DNA of 64,000 nucleotides from DATKUK01 sp035530655 (GCA_035530655.1 DATKUK010000142.1:1-64000); one strand, 5' to 3'; shown: positions 33,174 to 42,146, numbered from the stretch's first letter. Made by a program: numbers and translations. Notes: generated from the sequence alone by a model not told the origin.

Positions 33174-33507
33174 CGCTACCAACCAGAAGTCATTCGTTAA
33201 CGGTCCACCGTTCTTTCGAGTCCGCTATGTGCCTTGGGTTCCCGAGTGCCATTCGCCGATAGCCCGGCCGGGAGGCGTCGGCGGGCCCACGCACCGCTTG
33301 CCGAACGCTCACGAACTGACGATGACGCGCAGGCAGAGACCCGAAATCGCATCACGCGAAGAGTGCCGCGCAGACCGGCGCGAGCAGCGGGTATCCACCT
33401 GGCAAGCGGGACCGCGCGCCGGGCCACCGCGCACCGCAACCCACGACCTAGGGGAAGAAGACCTGTCGAATTAGCCCCGCGGAAACGAGCACGGGGCAAT
33501 GCCATTC
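33174..33507. other. Intergenic region between the radical SAM gene and the IS256 derivative
   Basis: About 330 bases. It should contain the promoter for the radical SAM gene. I see no gene, no repeat shared with the rest of the window and no clear hairpin. Confidence 0.4.
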
Positions 33508-34340
33508 TTAGTTGATTTTCGAGCGGCTCCATGAGTCACGCCACTTGTTCCAGGCATCCTTTCAATCGCGTCTGCAACGCCGCACGCAGCCGCACCCAAT
33601 GCTTGCAGCCACACACCCGACGCAACCGCGGCTCGATGTCCAGCAGCGCCGCAGCCAGCCAGCGATGCTTCTGATCCGAGTTCCGCCAGTGGTCCACCTT
33701 GGCCGTGCGTTGCCCCAGTAGGGCATTGACGTTCTCAATGCAGTTGGTCGTCCGGAACGAGCGACCCAACTCCTTGGCCAGCCCCAGACGATGCAACGTC
33801 AACGTCTCGTCGAACCCCTCGTCCAGGCTCGCTACCGCCGATCGGTTCAACAACCCCAACTCCCCACGCACCGTCTTGAACGCCGCCTCCTCGGCACGAC
33901 GTGGCTGCCGCAGGCCCTGGTACGCGGCCAGCGGAACCTCCTGCTCAACCCGCGTGTCGCGAACCCGCGGCACCGTGACCGCCACCTTCTGGTCCGCCAG
34001 GTACACCGAACCGCCCTGGCGGCCCCAACGGACAAGGCCCGGATGCCCCACGCCGCGCCTGTAACACTCGCCCACCAGCGCCGTAACCTCTTGTTGCAGA
34101 AGGTCGTTCACCGCCTCCAGACCCAGCGGGATCAACGCCTGAATCAACTCCACCCGGCTGTCCAAGCCCAACAGCTCCGCACCCGGCTCGGTCAGCGACG
34201 CCTGCCCCTTCTTTTTGCCCTTGCACCTGCCTGCGATTCGTACCATAGTCCTCATTGCACGGCTCCTTCATTGATGGTTGTTTGACTACCCATCCTTCTT
34301 GGAGCCGCTCGCTTTGAATTTCAACTAAAAGTAGCACTCA
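33508..34340 (-). mobile_element. IS256-family element, internally deleted
   Basis: The ends are related inverted repeats. The left end (33508-33531) reads TTAGTTGATTTTC then GAGCGGCTCCA. The right end, read on the opposite strand from about 34329 to 34300, reads TTTAGTTGAAATTCAAAGC then GAGCGGCTCCAA. The shared parts are TTAGTTGA and GAGCGGCTCCA, with a length difference between them. The element lies just beyond a signal-peptide stump that matches the neighbouring gene, with homology resuming at 34344. The exact outer boundary on the right and any target duplication could not be fixed by eye. Confidence 0.65.
33536..34255 (-). pseudogene. IS256 (mutator) transposase with in-frame loss of the catalytic core
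   Basis: The frame has 239 codons, compared with about 400-420 in intact members. The N-terminal third is present (ALIPLGLEAVNDLLQQEVTA, GECYRRGVGHPGLVRWGRQG, VAVTVPRVRDTRVEQEVPLA). The last third is also present (RSAVASLDEGFDETLTLHRL, TTNCIENVNALLGQRT, WRNSDQKHRWLAAALLDIEP). The piece between AYQGLRQPRRAEE and FKTVRGELGLLN lacks the ~170 residues that hold the first catalytic Asp residues and the C/D(2)H region. The deletion preserves frame, so this is a non-autonomous derivative. Confidence 0.8.
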
Positions 34341-34410
34341 TCCCAAGCGCGGCGTTTGGGAAAATCAAGATACAGACGGTCAACGCCATGCAAAGGCCCA
34401 TAACACGCAT
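34321..34410 (-). pseudogene. Signal-peptide stump of a third tandem dockerin-gene copy
   Basis: The 29-codon frame reads MRVMGLCMALTVCILIFPNA then ALGMSATFS and stop. The first 22 residues differ from the signal peptide of the gene at 34498-37344 by only two changes. DNA identity with 37278-37431 extends from 34344 through the upstream spacer without an indel. After ALG the sequence changes to mobile-element DNA (TTTAGTTGA) and stops. The rest of the protein is missing at this site. Confidence 0.8.
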
Positions 34411-34960
34411 TACACACCTCAGCAAGAAACTGTAGTCTCCCACGGCGCCGACGGTCTCGGCCGGCAGCCTGGTACCCATACCATTGCTGCACGGGCGCTA
34501 CGGTTTGAGCGGCGCCCGCTCGCCCATATGGCTCTTCACAATCGAGTAATCGGCGGTAGTCACGCGGCCGCTGCCATTGAGGTCCTGGCGGCCTTCGGTG
34601 TACACACCGAGATCCGTTTTCACACAGGTGTAGTCCGCGGTGGTCACGCGGCCGCTACCGTCGCAGTCACCGATCAGCGTGCATACATCCAATGTAAACG
34701 GCTCGACGACAAAGCCTGCCGCCGGCGTGATCTGATACCACGTCTGGTTGGTCAGGACCGTTGCCTGCTCGACGGCCTTGAGCGTGACCCCGTCCGGTTC
34801 GATGGCGTAATCGAACATCGCGCCCACGTCGGCCCCGCCGCCCAGCGGCACGACGCTAAGTGCCGGCCCGGCCGGCAGCGCGATCGTGCCCGAGAACGTA
34901 AGCAGGATCACGTTGTTCTGCGTTTTGGGCAGCGTGCCGTCGGCCGGCGGTTCGCTGGAG
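34344..34960 (-). repeat. Tandem-array repeat block, copy 1 (dockerin tail, spacer and next signal peptide)
   Basis: The block matches 37278-37894 at a constant offset of 2934 bases, with scattered substitutions and no indel that I could find. It comprises the last ~155 codons of a gene (Ig-like domain and two dockerin repeats), the 50-100 bp spacer with CGGTCTCGGCCGGCAGCCTG, and the start of the next gene. A shorter relative of the tail part lies at 29830-30080. Confidence 0.85.
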
Positions 34961-37344
34961 ACCAACACCGCGCCGACGCTGCGCGGGCTTTCGGCTGGGC
35001 CGTCGCCCGAGGGTGTGTAGCTGCTGCTGGTGGTCAGCAGCAGTCGGTCGACGGCTGTGCCGGCCTCGCGCATCCACACGTCGAAGGTGTGGGTTCCGGG
35101 CGTGGGGACATTCAGGGTTAGCCGCATTTGCGTGGGCGTCTGGCTGTACCACTCAAACGTGGTGACGCCTGCAACCTGGGCGCAGTCGTCGAAGACGCTG
35201 GTGGCGCTGACCCCGTCCAGGCCGTAATGGAAGCTGTCGCTGCCGGAGTCGGGTCCCAGTGCCCGCGACCAGACATAGTAGGTGCCTGCCGTGCTGAAGT
35301 TCACCGTGTAGCTGAGCCGTGGTGAGGTGGTCTCAATGTCCGGGGCGTTGATGTTCGTGCCATCGTTCGGGCCGGACTCGACGTATCCGTCGCCTATCGC
35401 GTTGAGTCCTATCAGAGTGGACCAGGAATGGCCCAGCGTGCCGGGCGTGTGGCTGTGGAAGTGCTCGGACTCGATCACGAGCAGCCCGTCCTGCTCGATG
35501 AAGCCCGGCGGGGTCGGTGGCACGTAGACCTGCCAGCTCTCGGTGTCGCTGCCGACGTCGTTGCTCGCCTGCACTTCGAAGTCGAACGTGTCGCCGATGT
35601 CCGCGCTTTGGGGCGTCCAGCCGCTCACCAGCCCGTTTGGGTCGACATTCGCGCCGGCCGGGCCGGTCGGTAGCGTCCACACCATGCCCGCTGCCGCGCC
35701 CTGCGACAGCACGAGTTGCCTGACGTACTCGTTGCCAGCCATCACGCTGTCGGGGTCGGGGGTGACCTCTTCGATTACCGGGTCGCGCGGCGCTGCCACG
35801 GTTACCTGCCAACTCTCGGTGTCGCTGCCGACGTCGTTGCCGGCCTGCGCCTCGAAGTCGAACGTGGTTCCGACCGCCCCGGCGTCGGGAGTCCAGCCGC
35901 TGACCAGGCCGTCCTGGTCGATCGCAGCACCGGCCGGACCAACCAGCGTCCAATCGATCGGCTCGGTGCCGGCGGTCAGCACGAGCTGGCGGGTGTACTC
36001 CTGGCCCGCCGTCGCCGAATCCGGATCGGGCGTGACCTCGGCGATGACCGGCGCCTCGGGCACGATCGGGCCCAGTTGCTTGAAGTCTTCGGTAATGTAC
36101 CAGCCGGGGTTTCCGTTGGGGTCGTACACATAGGCGCCCACGTCGAGGTCGCCGCTGCGTGGGGTGGCATTGAAGTCGTCGTTGGCGACGTAGGTCGCGT
36201 CGCCCGCGTCCAGCAGGGCCGAGGTCGGCGTGGGATAGAAGTTGAGGTTGGCCACGTCGACGAAGTCGGCCGCCAGGCTGGCGCTTTCGACGTTGCCCGC
36301 CAGGGTGACGCCGGCCGCGAGGATAGCCAGGTCGCTGCCGGTGGTGTAGATGGCGTTGTTGGCCAGCACTACGGGTCCGCTGAGCACTCCGCCGACCGGG
36401 GCGCTGATGTTGATGCCGGTGCGACCATATTCGGAGATCAGCGTATTGTGCACGATGGTCAAATTGCCGACGATCGCATCCTGGTGGTCGTGACTGGCAA
36501 TGTTACTGCCCGCCGAGTTCAGCACGATATTGTTGCGGACGATGGCGTCGGCGGCGGCCTGGATGCCGTTGTCGCCGGAATTCCAGATCACGTTTCGCTC
36601 GACGACGTTCCGCTCGTGGCCGTTGCTGCCATAGACGAGGACGCCGGGGTAGTTGACGTCGTGGATGACGTTGTCGCGGACGACGTTGTTGTAGCTGCCG
36701 TCTTTGATCTCGATGCCGTCGCCCTGGTAGAGGCCGTTGAGTGTGTCGACCAGGTGGTGGATGTAGTTGTTCTCCACCAGGCCGTCGTAGAACGTTGCGG
36801 TGTTATAGTTGCCGCCCAGGTAGAAGGCCTCTCCGTGACCGTCGGTGTCGTGGATGTGATTGCGTCGGAAGATCAGCCCTTCGTAGATTTCGCCGGTGTG
36901 ATTGGCGGTGATGGCGTTGGCGCCGGTGTCGTGGATGTAGCAGTCCTCGATGGTGACGTACTTGGCCAGGTAGCCGCCGCCCGAATAAATCCGGATGGCG
37001 GTGCTTCCGCCGGTGAACTCCAGGCCCCGCAGTGTGAGATATTGGGGGCCGGTCATCTCGAAGATGTTGTGGCTGATGTCGTGGGTGAAGACTACCTGTG
37101 CGCCGTCTTCGGCACGAATGACGATGGGGTCCTGGGCGGTGCCGCGGTGGCTGATATAGATATTGGCCGAGCGGGTGTAGGTGCCGGCCGCCAGCACCAC
37201 TTCGTCGCCGGGGCTGAGGCCGTCGCCGCCGACCACGGCGTACCAGTCGTCAAGCGGAGTGAGGTAGTAGACCGTCGCAAGCGCGGCGTTTGGGAAGATC
37301 AAGATGCAAACAGTCAACGCGATGTAAAGGCCCATAACACGCAT
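34498..37344 (-). CDS. Secreted right-handed beta-helix protein with Ig-like, malectin-like and dockerin domains
   Basis: The protein has 948 residues from ATG 37344 (MRVMGLYIALTVCILIFPNA), which follows TAAGGTG by a suitable distance; a GTG at 37377 is also in frame. The signal peptide ends at ALA. Residues ~30-390 are a parallel beta-helix (DGLSPGDEVVLAAGTYTRSA, YIHDTGANAITANHTG, NNVVRDNVIHDV), as in polysaccharide lyases and epimerases. Two Ig-like repeats (VTPDPDSATAGQEYTRQLVL; VTPDPDSVMAGNEYVRQLVL) follow. A carbohydrate-binding-like domain (LLVIESEHFHSHTPG) and a Big_5-type domain (SEPPADGTLPKTQNN) come next. Two dockerin repeats (GDCDGSGRVTTADYTCVKTD; DLNGSGRVTTADYSIVKSHM) end it. Substrate is probably a polysaccharide, by inference. 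Confidence 0.88.
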   Translation of the reverse strand: MRVMGLYIALTVCILIFPNAALATVYYLTPLDDWYAVVGGDGLSPGDEVVLAAGTYTRSANIYISHRGTAQDPIVIRAEDGAQVVFTHDISHNIFEMTGPQYLTLRGLEFTGGSTAIRIYSGGGYLAKYVTIEDCYIHDTGANAITANHTGEIYEGLIFRRNHIHDTDGHGEAFYLGGNYNTATFYDGLVENNYIHHLVDTLNGLYQGDGIEIKDGSYNNVVRDNVIHDVNYPGVLVYGSNGHERNVVERNVIWNSGDNGIQAAADAIVRNNIVLNSAGSNIASHDHQDAIVGNLTIVHNTLISEYGRTGINISAPVGGVLSGPVVLANNAIYTTGSDLAILAAGVTLAGNVESASLAADFVDVANLNFYPTPTSALLDAGDATYVANDDFNATPRSGDLDVGAYVYDPNGNPGWYITEDFKQLGPIVPEAPVIAEVTPDPDSATAGQEYTRQLVLTAGTEPIDWTLVGPAGAAIDQDGLVSGWTPDAGAVGTTFDFEAQAGNDVGSDTESWQVTVAAPRDPVIEEVTPDPDSVMAGNEYVRQLVLSQGAAAGMVWTLPTGPAGANVDPNGLVSGWTPQSADIGDTFDFEVQASNDVGSDTESWQVYVPPTPPGFIEQDGLLVIESEHFHSHTPGTLGHSWSTLIGLNAIGDGYVESGPNDGTNINAPDIETTSPRLSYTVNFSTAGTYYVWSRALGPDSGSDSFHYGLDGVSATSVFDDCAQVAGVTTFEWYSQTPTQMRLTLNVPTPGTHTFDVWMREAGTAVDRLLLTTSSSYTPSGDGPAESPRSVGAVLVSSEPPADGTLPKTQNNVILLTFSGTIALPAGPALSVVPLGGGADVGAMFDYAIEPDGVTLKAVEQATVLTNQTWYQITPAAGFVVEPFTLDVCTLIGDCDGSGRVTTADYTCVKTDLGVYTEGRQDLNGSGRVTTADYSIVKSHMGERAPLKP

Positions 37345-37894
37345 CACACACCTTAGCAAGAAACGGTAGTCTCCCACGGCGCCGACGGTCTCGGCCGGCA
37401 GCCTGGTACCGAAGCCAATGCCCCAGGGGCGCTACGGCTTGAGCGGCGCCCGCTGGCCCATATAGCTCTTCACAATCACGTAATCGGCGGTGGTCACGCG
37501 GCCGTTGCCGTTGAGGTCCTCTCGGCTGTCGGTGTACACGCCGAGGTCCGTTTTCACACAGGTGTAGTCCGCGGTGGTCACGCGGCCGCTGCCGTCGCAG
37601 TCACCGATCAGCGTGCACACGTCCAGCGTGAATGGCTGCACGTTCAAGCCGGCGGCGGGCGTAACCTGATACCACGTCTGGTTGGCCAGGACCGTTGCTT
37701 GCTCGACGGCCTTGAGCGTTACCCCGTCCGGCTCGACCGAGTAGTCAAACGATGCGCCCACGTCAGCCCCGCCGCCCAATGGCACGACGCTTAAAGCCTG
37801 CCCGCCGGGCAGCGCGATCGAGCCGGAGAACGTCAGCAGGATCACGTTGTTCTGCGTCTTGGGCAGCGTGCCGTCGGCCGGCGGTTCACTGGCC
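37278..37894 (-). repeat. Tandem-array repeat block, copy 2
   Basis: This is the partner of 34344-34960. It includes the tail of the GH42-like gene (stop at 37432), the spacer and the signal-peptide coding start of the beta-helix gene. The two blocks are arranged head-to-tail, which favours unequal crossing-over and loss or gain of whole genes. Confidence 0.85.
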
Positions 37895-40800
37895 AGCAAC
37901 GCCGGCTCGAGTAGATCCGCGGTGATACTGACCGCCACCTGGGCGCCGGTGGCTACGTCGGTAAGACGGATGAGCCCGCCGACCAGGTCCTCATCGACGG
38001 CGAAGGGGATCACCCCGCTGAACAGTCCGTCGGGTGCGACCAGGTTGCGTGTCAGGTGGTCCATCGGGTCGCTGTTGGGATCGAACACCTCCAGCCGCAG
38101 GACATGTCGACCGGGGGCGCCTGCGTCGGTCTGCACCGAGACGGTCAGCGACGCCCGCTGCTTGCCGTCGAAGCCGATCGAGTCGACGTTCAGCCCGGTC
38201 ACCTGGTATGGCAGCAACGCGAACACGCCGCCCTCCAGCACCGGCTGGGAGGCGTTGATCCGCGTGCCGTAGCCGAGGTACTGCTGCAGCCGCACGTCGT
38301 AGACGTGGGCGGCCTCGTCAAGCACGAGCGTCACGTCGGCGTTGGTGGCACCGGGCTGGCCGAAGAGGGTTGTGGCTGGGTCTTGCCCCGACCAGTCGTA
38401 GTGCGACAGGAAGCTGTTGACCACGCAGGCGAGGTAGACGATGTCGCCGTCGACGTAGCGAGCCTTCTCGAGGTCGTAGACCTCGGTGCCGGCCGGCGGG
38501 TCGGAGGCGTTATGACCCTGTAGCACGTTGACCTTGGGCGTCACGCCGCCCAGGGCCATCAGGTTCCTGACGAGTTGGCGGACGTTGGCAGCCGCCAGGC
38601 CGGACGGCGTGCGGCGATCCTCAGTATAGTTGCTCGAACCGCTGTACGCCGTGCCGTAGCGGTGCAGCGTCAGGTTCGTATAGATGCTCTTACCGGCGCT
38701 GTGGTTCTTGACGATGAGCACCGGCTTGTTCGCATCACTATTGAACAGGCCGACCGCAGTGCCGTCGCCGGTGCGGACCCCGTTCTCGACTGCGTGCCAA
38801 CCATTGGTGACGGGGTCGGGAAGGCCTTGTATAAGGGTTTCGAAGCCCGTGGGTGGGACCTGAAGCTCGACCGAGCCGCTCGTATACGCGTCATAGGAGC
38901 TGCTATTGCGCTCGGTGGTAGCGTAATTGACGCGGCTGATACCGAACCAGTCGTCCATCAAGCCCCCGCCGCCGGTGATCGACCGTCGCTTGCAGTGACC
39001 GTCGTAGATGGCCGCCTGGCTGTCGGCGATGACCAGCCCACCGGCGTCGGCAAAGGCCTGGACGGCGGCAATCTCCTCGTCGTCGAGGGCCATGGCCCGC
39101 GGCATGACCAGCACCTTGTATCCGTTGCTGATCAGTTCGCCGCCTGCGATTTGCTCATACGAGAGGAAGCGCCCTTTCAGGCCGATGTCCTCCAGCACCT
39201 TGAGCCACCCGGTGTGGGTGAACAGCATCCCGGAGTGATTGCAGTCATAGCTTCCGAGCCTTCTAACCCAGGTTCTGCCGTCGACCTCGCTGTCGAGCTG
39301 CCAACTGATGTGCTCGGAACGTTGCGAGTAATAAAGGGCGATCTCATTGTCTTCGTGCTCGCCCTGGCTGAGCAGCTTGGCCAACCCGCCGCGAAACTCC
39401 CCGTAGGCGGGGGCCAGGCCAAGGGCGTAGCTGGTCAGGTTGTAGCTGCTGGTGTCGGTGAAGAAGTCCTGATACCACCAGATGATGCTCGCCCGGTGCC
39501 CGTGATGGATGAGATGGAACCAGAGCTTGTAGCGGTTCCGCGCAGCATTGCCGGAGTTGAACATGGTCACCCAACGGAAGAGGCGGTCGCCGTACTGGTT
39601 GTCACGGAACGAGCGGGCGTACTCGGGTGAGTTGCCGATATCGTAGGCTTCGAAGCTGCCCATCAACTGCATTTGCAGCCAGTAGTCGTAGCTGTTCATG
39701 GGGCTGAAGGGCTCGCCGCCTTCCCAGCCCATCGGCACGGTGGGGTCGATCGCCCGGCCGGCGTCGACGCAGAGCTGCATGGCGTTGGCCATGGTCAGTT
39801 CCATGTGTCGGCGGAAGTCGGACCAGGGCGAGAAGTTCTTGGCGCTGGTCGTGCTGGTCCAGAGGGGAAGCTCACGGTCGCGGATTTCCTGGCAGGTGAT
39901 CCGTGCGGCGTCGCCGCCGGGCGGGGCGTTGATCGGGTCGGACAGGTCACTCCACGAACTGAAGCTGGTGCCCCACTGGGCGTTGAGTTCAGACAAGGAG
40001 GCGTACTGACTCTGGAGCCAGGTGATGAACTGACTGATGCAGGTTGGGTCGAGGTCGTAATCGAACGGATTGGCGCGACGAGCGATGCCGTACTCGTCGG
40101 CGATGTTCCACTGCATGGGGCGCCACTTGGCCGTCGCCTGCATGCGCGGCGTGATGGTGCTGATGAGCAGGTTGAGGCCGCTGGCGGTGCTGAGGCTTTG
40201 AGGGCGGATCAGCGCGGCCCGCTTGGTGGGCGTGTTGTAGTCGCCATACAGCGTCAGGGCATCCTCGTAGAGGTCGTAGTTGGGGGTGTGCATGGCGTCG
40301 GTCATCTCGAACCAGCGCTTGTCTTCGATGAAGTCGTGGTTCGGACGCGTGTTGTACTCGTGCCCGTAGTAGCCGTTCTGGCGGAAAATGTGGCCGAGAT
40401 TCACGTTGGCCTGCTCGATGGCGGCGAAATAGCTGGGATTGGTGGTGCTGCCATCGCCCCAGACGTTGGCGTGGTAGTCCTGGTGGTCGATCGGGTCGGG
40501 GATGAGTTCCCACGAGCGCCCGGACATGCTGAGCGTATCGCCCGTGGCGATGAATTCGGCATTGGCGGTGATGCTATTGACCATTGTCAGACCGACGTCG
40601 GTAGGGAACGAGAACTCGACCGATGTCTGACCGGGCACGGTGATGACGGTGACCTGGCGATCGGCGAGACGACCGTAGTTGTCGAGCCACTGGATGAACA
40701 CCTGGAGTTCGCCGCTTTGTGACGTGCTGACGTCGACGTGTCCGGAGATGGCGTTCGGCTTGGTTACCAGCGTCGCATCGAGCACGACGTTGGTGCTGCC

Positions 40801-40896
40801 GACCACACCGGCCAGACATACCGTGCTTGCAGCGGTCAGCACGAACGAGGCGGTCAGTATCGCTGCCCAGTGACGTAGACTGTGGCCATTGCGCAT
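37432..40896 (-). CDS. Secreted GH42-like glycoside hydrolase with dockerin tail
   Basis: The protein has 1154 residues from ATG 40896, with GGAGGG five bases upstream. The signal peptide (HWAAILTASFVLTAASTVCL) ends in CLA. An N-terminal beta-sandwich precedes the barrel. The barrel has PMQWNIADEYGI, with Glu268 in the place of the GH42 acid/base (xDNEYG). It also has FITWLQSQYASLSELNAQWG, the classic GH42 helix. After the barrel comes a Rossmann-like A42_M trimerisation-type domain (FLSYEQIAGGELISNGYKVL, DGGLVIADSQAAIY-like strand). Then follow beta domains, a Big_5-type domain and two dockerin repeats (GDCDGSGRVTTADYTCVKTD; DLNGNGRVTTADYVIVKSYM). I could not pin the nucleophile Glu. The substrate is probably a galactoside or a related sugar. 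Confidence 0.82.
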   Translation of the reverse strand: MRNGHSLRHWAAILTASFVLTAASTVCLAGVVGSTNVVLDATLVTKPNAISGHVDVSTSQSGELQVFIQWLDNYGRLADRQVTVITVPGQTSVEFSFPTDVGLTMVNSITANAEFIATGDTLSMSGRSWELIPDPIDHQDYHANVWGDGSTTNPSYFAAIEQANVNLGHIFRQNGYYGHEYNTRPNHDFIEDKRWFEMTDAMHTPNYDLYEDALTLYGDYNTPTKRAALIRPQSLSTASGLNLLISTITPRMQATAKWRPMQWNIADEYGIARRANPFDYDLDPTCISQFITWLQSQYASLSELNAQWGTSFSSWSDLSDPINAPPGGDAARITCQEIRDRELPLWTSTTSAKNFSPWSDFRRHMELTMANAMQLCVDAGRAIDPTVPMGWEGGEPFSPMNSYDYWLQMQLMGSFEAYDIGNSPEYARSFRDNQYGDRLFRWVTMFNSGNAARNRYKLWFHLIHHGHRASIIWWYQDFFTDTSSYNLTSYALGLAPAYGEFRGGLAKLLSQGEHEDNEIALYYSQRSEHISWQLDSEVDGRTWVRRLGSYDCNHSGMLFTHTGWLKVLEDIGLKGRFLSYEQIAGGELISNGYKVLVMPRAMALDDEEIAAVQAFADAGGLVIADSQAAIYDGHCKRRSITGGGGLMDDWFGISRVNYATTERNSSSYDAYTSGSVELQVPPTGFETLIQGLPDPVTNGWHAVENGVRTGDGTAVGLFNSDANKPVLIVKNHSAGKSIYTNLTLHRYGTAYSGSSNYTEDRRTPSGLAAANVRQLVRNLMALGGVTPKVNVLQGHNASDPPAGTEVYDLEKARYVDGDIVYLACVVNSFLSHYDWSGQDPATTLFGQPGATNADVTLVLDEAAHVYDVRLQQYLGYGTRINASQPVLEGGVFALLPYQVTGLNVDSIGFDGKQRASLTVSVQTDAGAPGRHVLRLEVFDPNSDPMDHLTRNLVAPDGLFSGVIPFAVDEDLVGGLIRLTDVATGAQVAVSITADLLEPALLASEPPADGTLPKTQNNVILLTFSGSIALPGGQALSVVPLGGGADVGASFDYSVEPDGVTLKAVEQATVLANQTWYQVTPAAGLNVQPFTLDVCTLIGDCDGSGRVTTADYTCVKTDLGVYTDSREDLNGNGRVTTADYVIVKSYMGQRAPLKP

Positions 40897-41118
40897 GGCT
40901 ACCCTCCGCAAAGATCCAAATGGTTGAGTAGGTACAGTTTCAGAACGACAGGGGCGTCGCAGGCGTGCGCGGGGATCAGGCGGAGCATGCGTGCGAAGCC
41001 GGCATACTCCCAGCGTAGATGGCAAGGATTCACCTTCCCCTCCCGAGCCGCAGGCGACATACAACCACCCTTCCTCTTAATGTTAACGGTTTGGCTGATG
41101 GGTGTCTAGTGGCCTGCG

Positions 41119-41153
41119 GGAACGACCGCGTCCTGCTGAACGCGGTAAGTTCC
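41119..41153. promoter_or_regulatory. Long imperfect palindrome between the epimerase and GH42-like genes
   Basis: GGAAC-x-ACCGCGT and ACGCGGT-xx-GTTCC form a two-part stem (7+5 bp) around an 8-base loop. It lies 66 bases past the epimerase stop and 223 bases upstream of the GH42-like start, both on the minus strand. It is followed on the plus strand by TATATTTAAGG. It may be a terminator without a T-run or an operator for the secreted-enzyme gene. The rest of 40897-41219 shows no gene. Confidence 0.4.
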
Positions 41154-41219
41154 TATATTTAAGGAGCTTACGGTCCTGAACGGCGTCTACTCTGATACGG
41201 ATAGCGCCGTGCGGGTGGG

Positions 41220-42146
41220 TCATTTCAGGAGCGATCGGAGCCTCGAGACGAACATCTCGGTTTGGGCGACCAGGTCGACGGGCGCCTGATACTGCAAGTG
41301 CGGCTCGATGGTGAGCATCCCCTCATACCCGTCTCGGCGAAGCTCGGCGAGCTGTCTTTGCCAGTCGAGCGTGCCGTCGCCCAGCATGATCCACAGACCC
41401 TTGCCGCCTGCGTAGATGGCGTCCTTAACGTGGACGTTGCCCACGTAGGATCTGATCGAAGGGTAGCCTTCTGCCACGGGGTCTTCGGGCAATCCAGCCT
41501 GGACGACGTTGGCGGGGTCCCAGGTGAGCCGAAGCCAGGTAGAGCCCACCGCGTCGAGGACGGCCTTGGCGGCATGGCCGCTGTCGGCCCAGGAGCCGCC
41601 TCCGTTTTCCAGGAGCAGTTGGAAACCGGCGCCGCCCGCCTTCTGGGCGGCTCGGGCCAGCGAGTCGATGACGATCGAGGGGGGCGCGTCGTCGTCGGCG
41701 TCCTTCGCTCGAGGCAGGGCAAAGACGATGATATTCCTTGTACCCAGCCGGTGGGCGAAGTCGAAATAGCGGGGCAGCAGCTCGTTGATGTGTCGATCGA
41801 TCTCGTCGCGCGTGTCGGTGTTGATCGGCGTCTGCGAGCCGTCAGACTGCATGACCGGCTTGAACAGGCCGGGCGAGATGGCGCTGACGGTCACGCTGTA
41901 GGCCTTGACCGCGGCGGCTACCAGATCGGCGGTGAAGGGCGGGCCGTTGGGCACCCGCCAGCGGTAGGCGTAACGGATCTCGTAATGCTCAATGCCCCAT
42001 CGTTTACCCAGTTCGACGGCGGTGAACGGATCGTGTGAGCATTCGTCGGTGATCAACGCGATAGACTGTGATGTATGCAACTTGCCGTCTCCCAAAGGCT
42101 GCGGATACGGGGTCTGCCGGAGAGGCCCGCTTGGGCTGCCAGTCAT
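41220..42146 (-). CDS. Sugar phosphate isomerase/epimerase-like TIM-barrel protein
   Basis: The protein has 308 residues from ATG 42146 (MTGSPSGPLRQ); the frame is open further but runs into the divergent gene. The xylose-isomerase-like barrel shows SIALITDECSHDPFTAVELG (strand 1), HYEIRYAYRWR, TRNIIVFALPRAKDA, FQLLLENGGGSWAD with the metal-binding Glu, LRLTWDPANVVQAG with Asp, VGNVHVKDA with His and LTIEPHL with the final Glu. Such proteins isomerise or epimerise sugars or inositol derivatives. It is divergent from the DUF1080 gene and close to a Gfo/Idh/MocA dehydrogenase, a pairing common in polyol and keto-sugar catabolism. The exact reaction is unknown. Confidence 0.82.
   Translation of the reverse strand: MTGSPSGPLRQTPYPQPLGDGKLHTSQSIALITDECSHDPFTAVELGKRWGIEHYEIRYAYRWRVPNGPPFTADLVAAAVKAYSVTVSAISPGLFKPVMQSDGSQTPINTDTRDEIDRHINELLPRYFDFAHRLGTRNIIVFALPRAKDADDDAPPSIVIDSLARAAQKAGGAGFQLLLENGGGSWADSGHAAKAVLDAVGSTWLRLTWDPANVVQAGLPEDPVAEGYPSIRSYVGNVHVKDAIYAGGKGLWIMLGDGTLDWQRQLAELRRDGYEGMLTIEPHLQYQAPVDLVAQTEMFVSRLRSLLK

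Noticed and set aside
33197..33532. Minus-strand open frame of 111 codons between the radical SAM gene and the IS256 element
   Set aside because: It is Arg/Ala-rich with no domain and overlaps the inverted repeat of the element.
35716..37356. Plus-strand open frame of 546 codons opposite the beta-helix/dockerin gene
   Set aside because: It is a shadow of the minus-strand gene, with no domain and no ribosome site.
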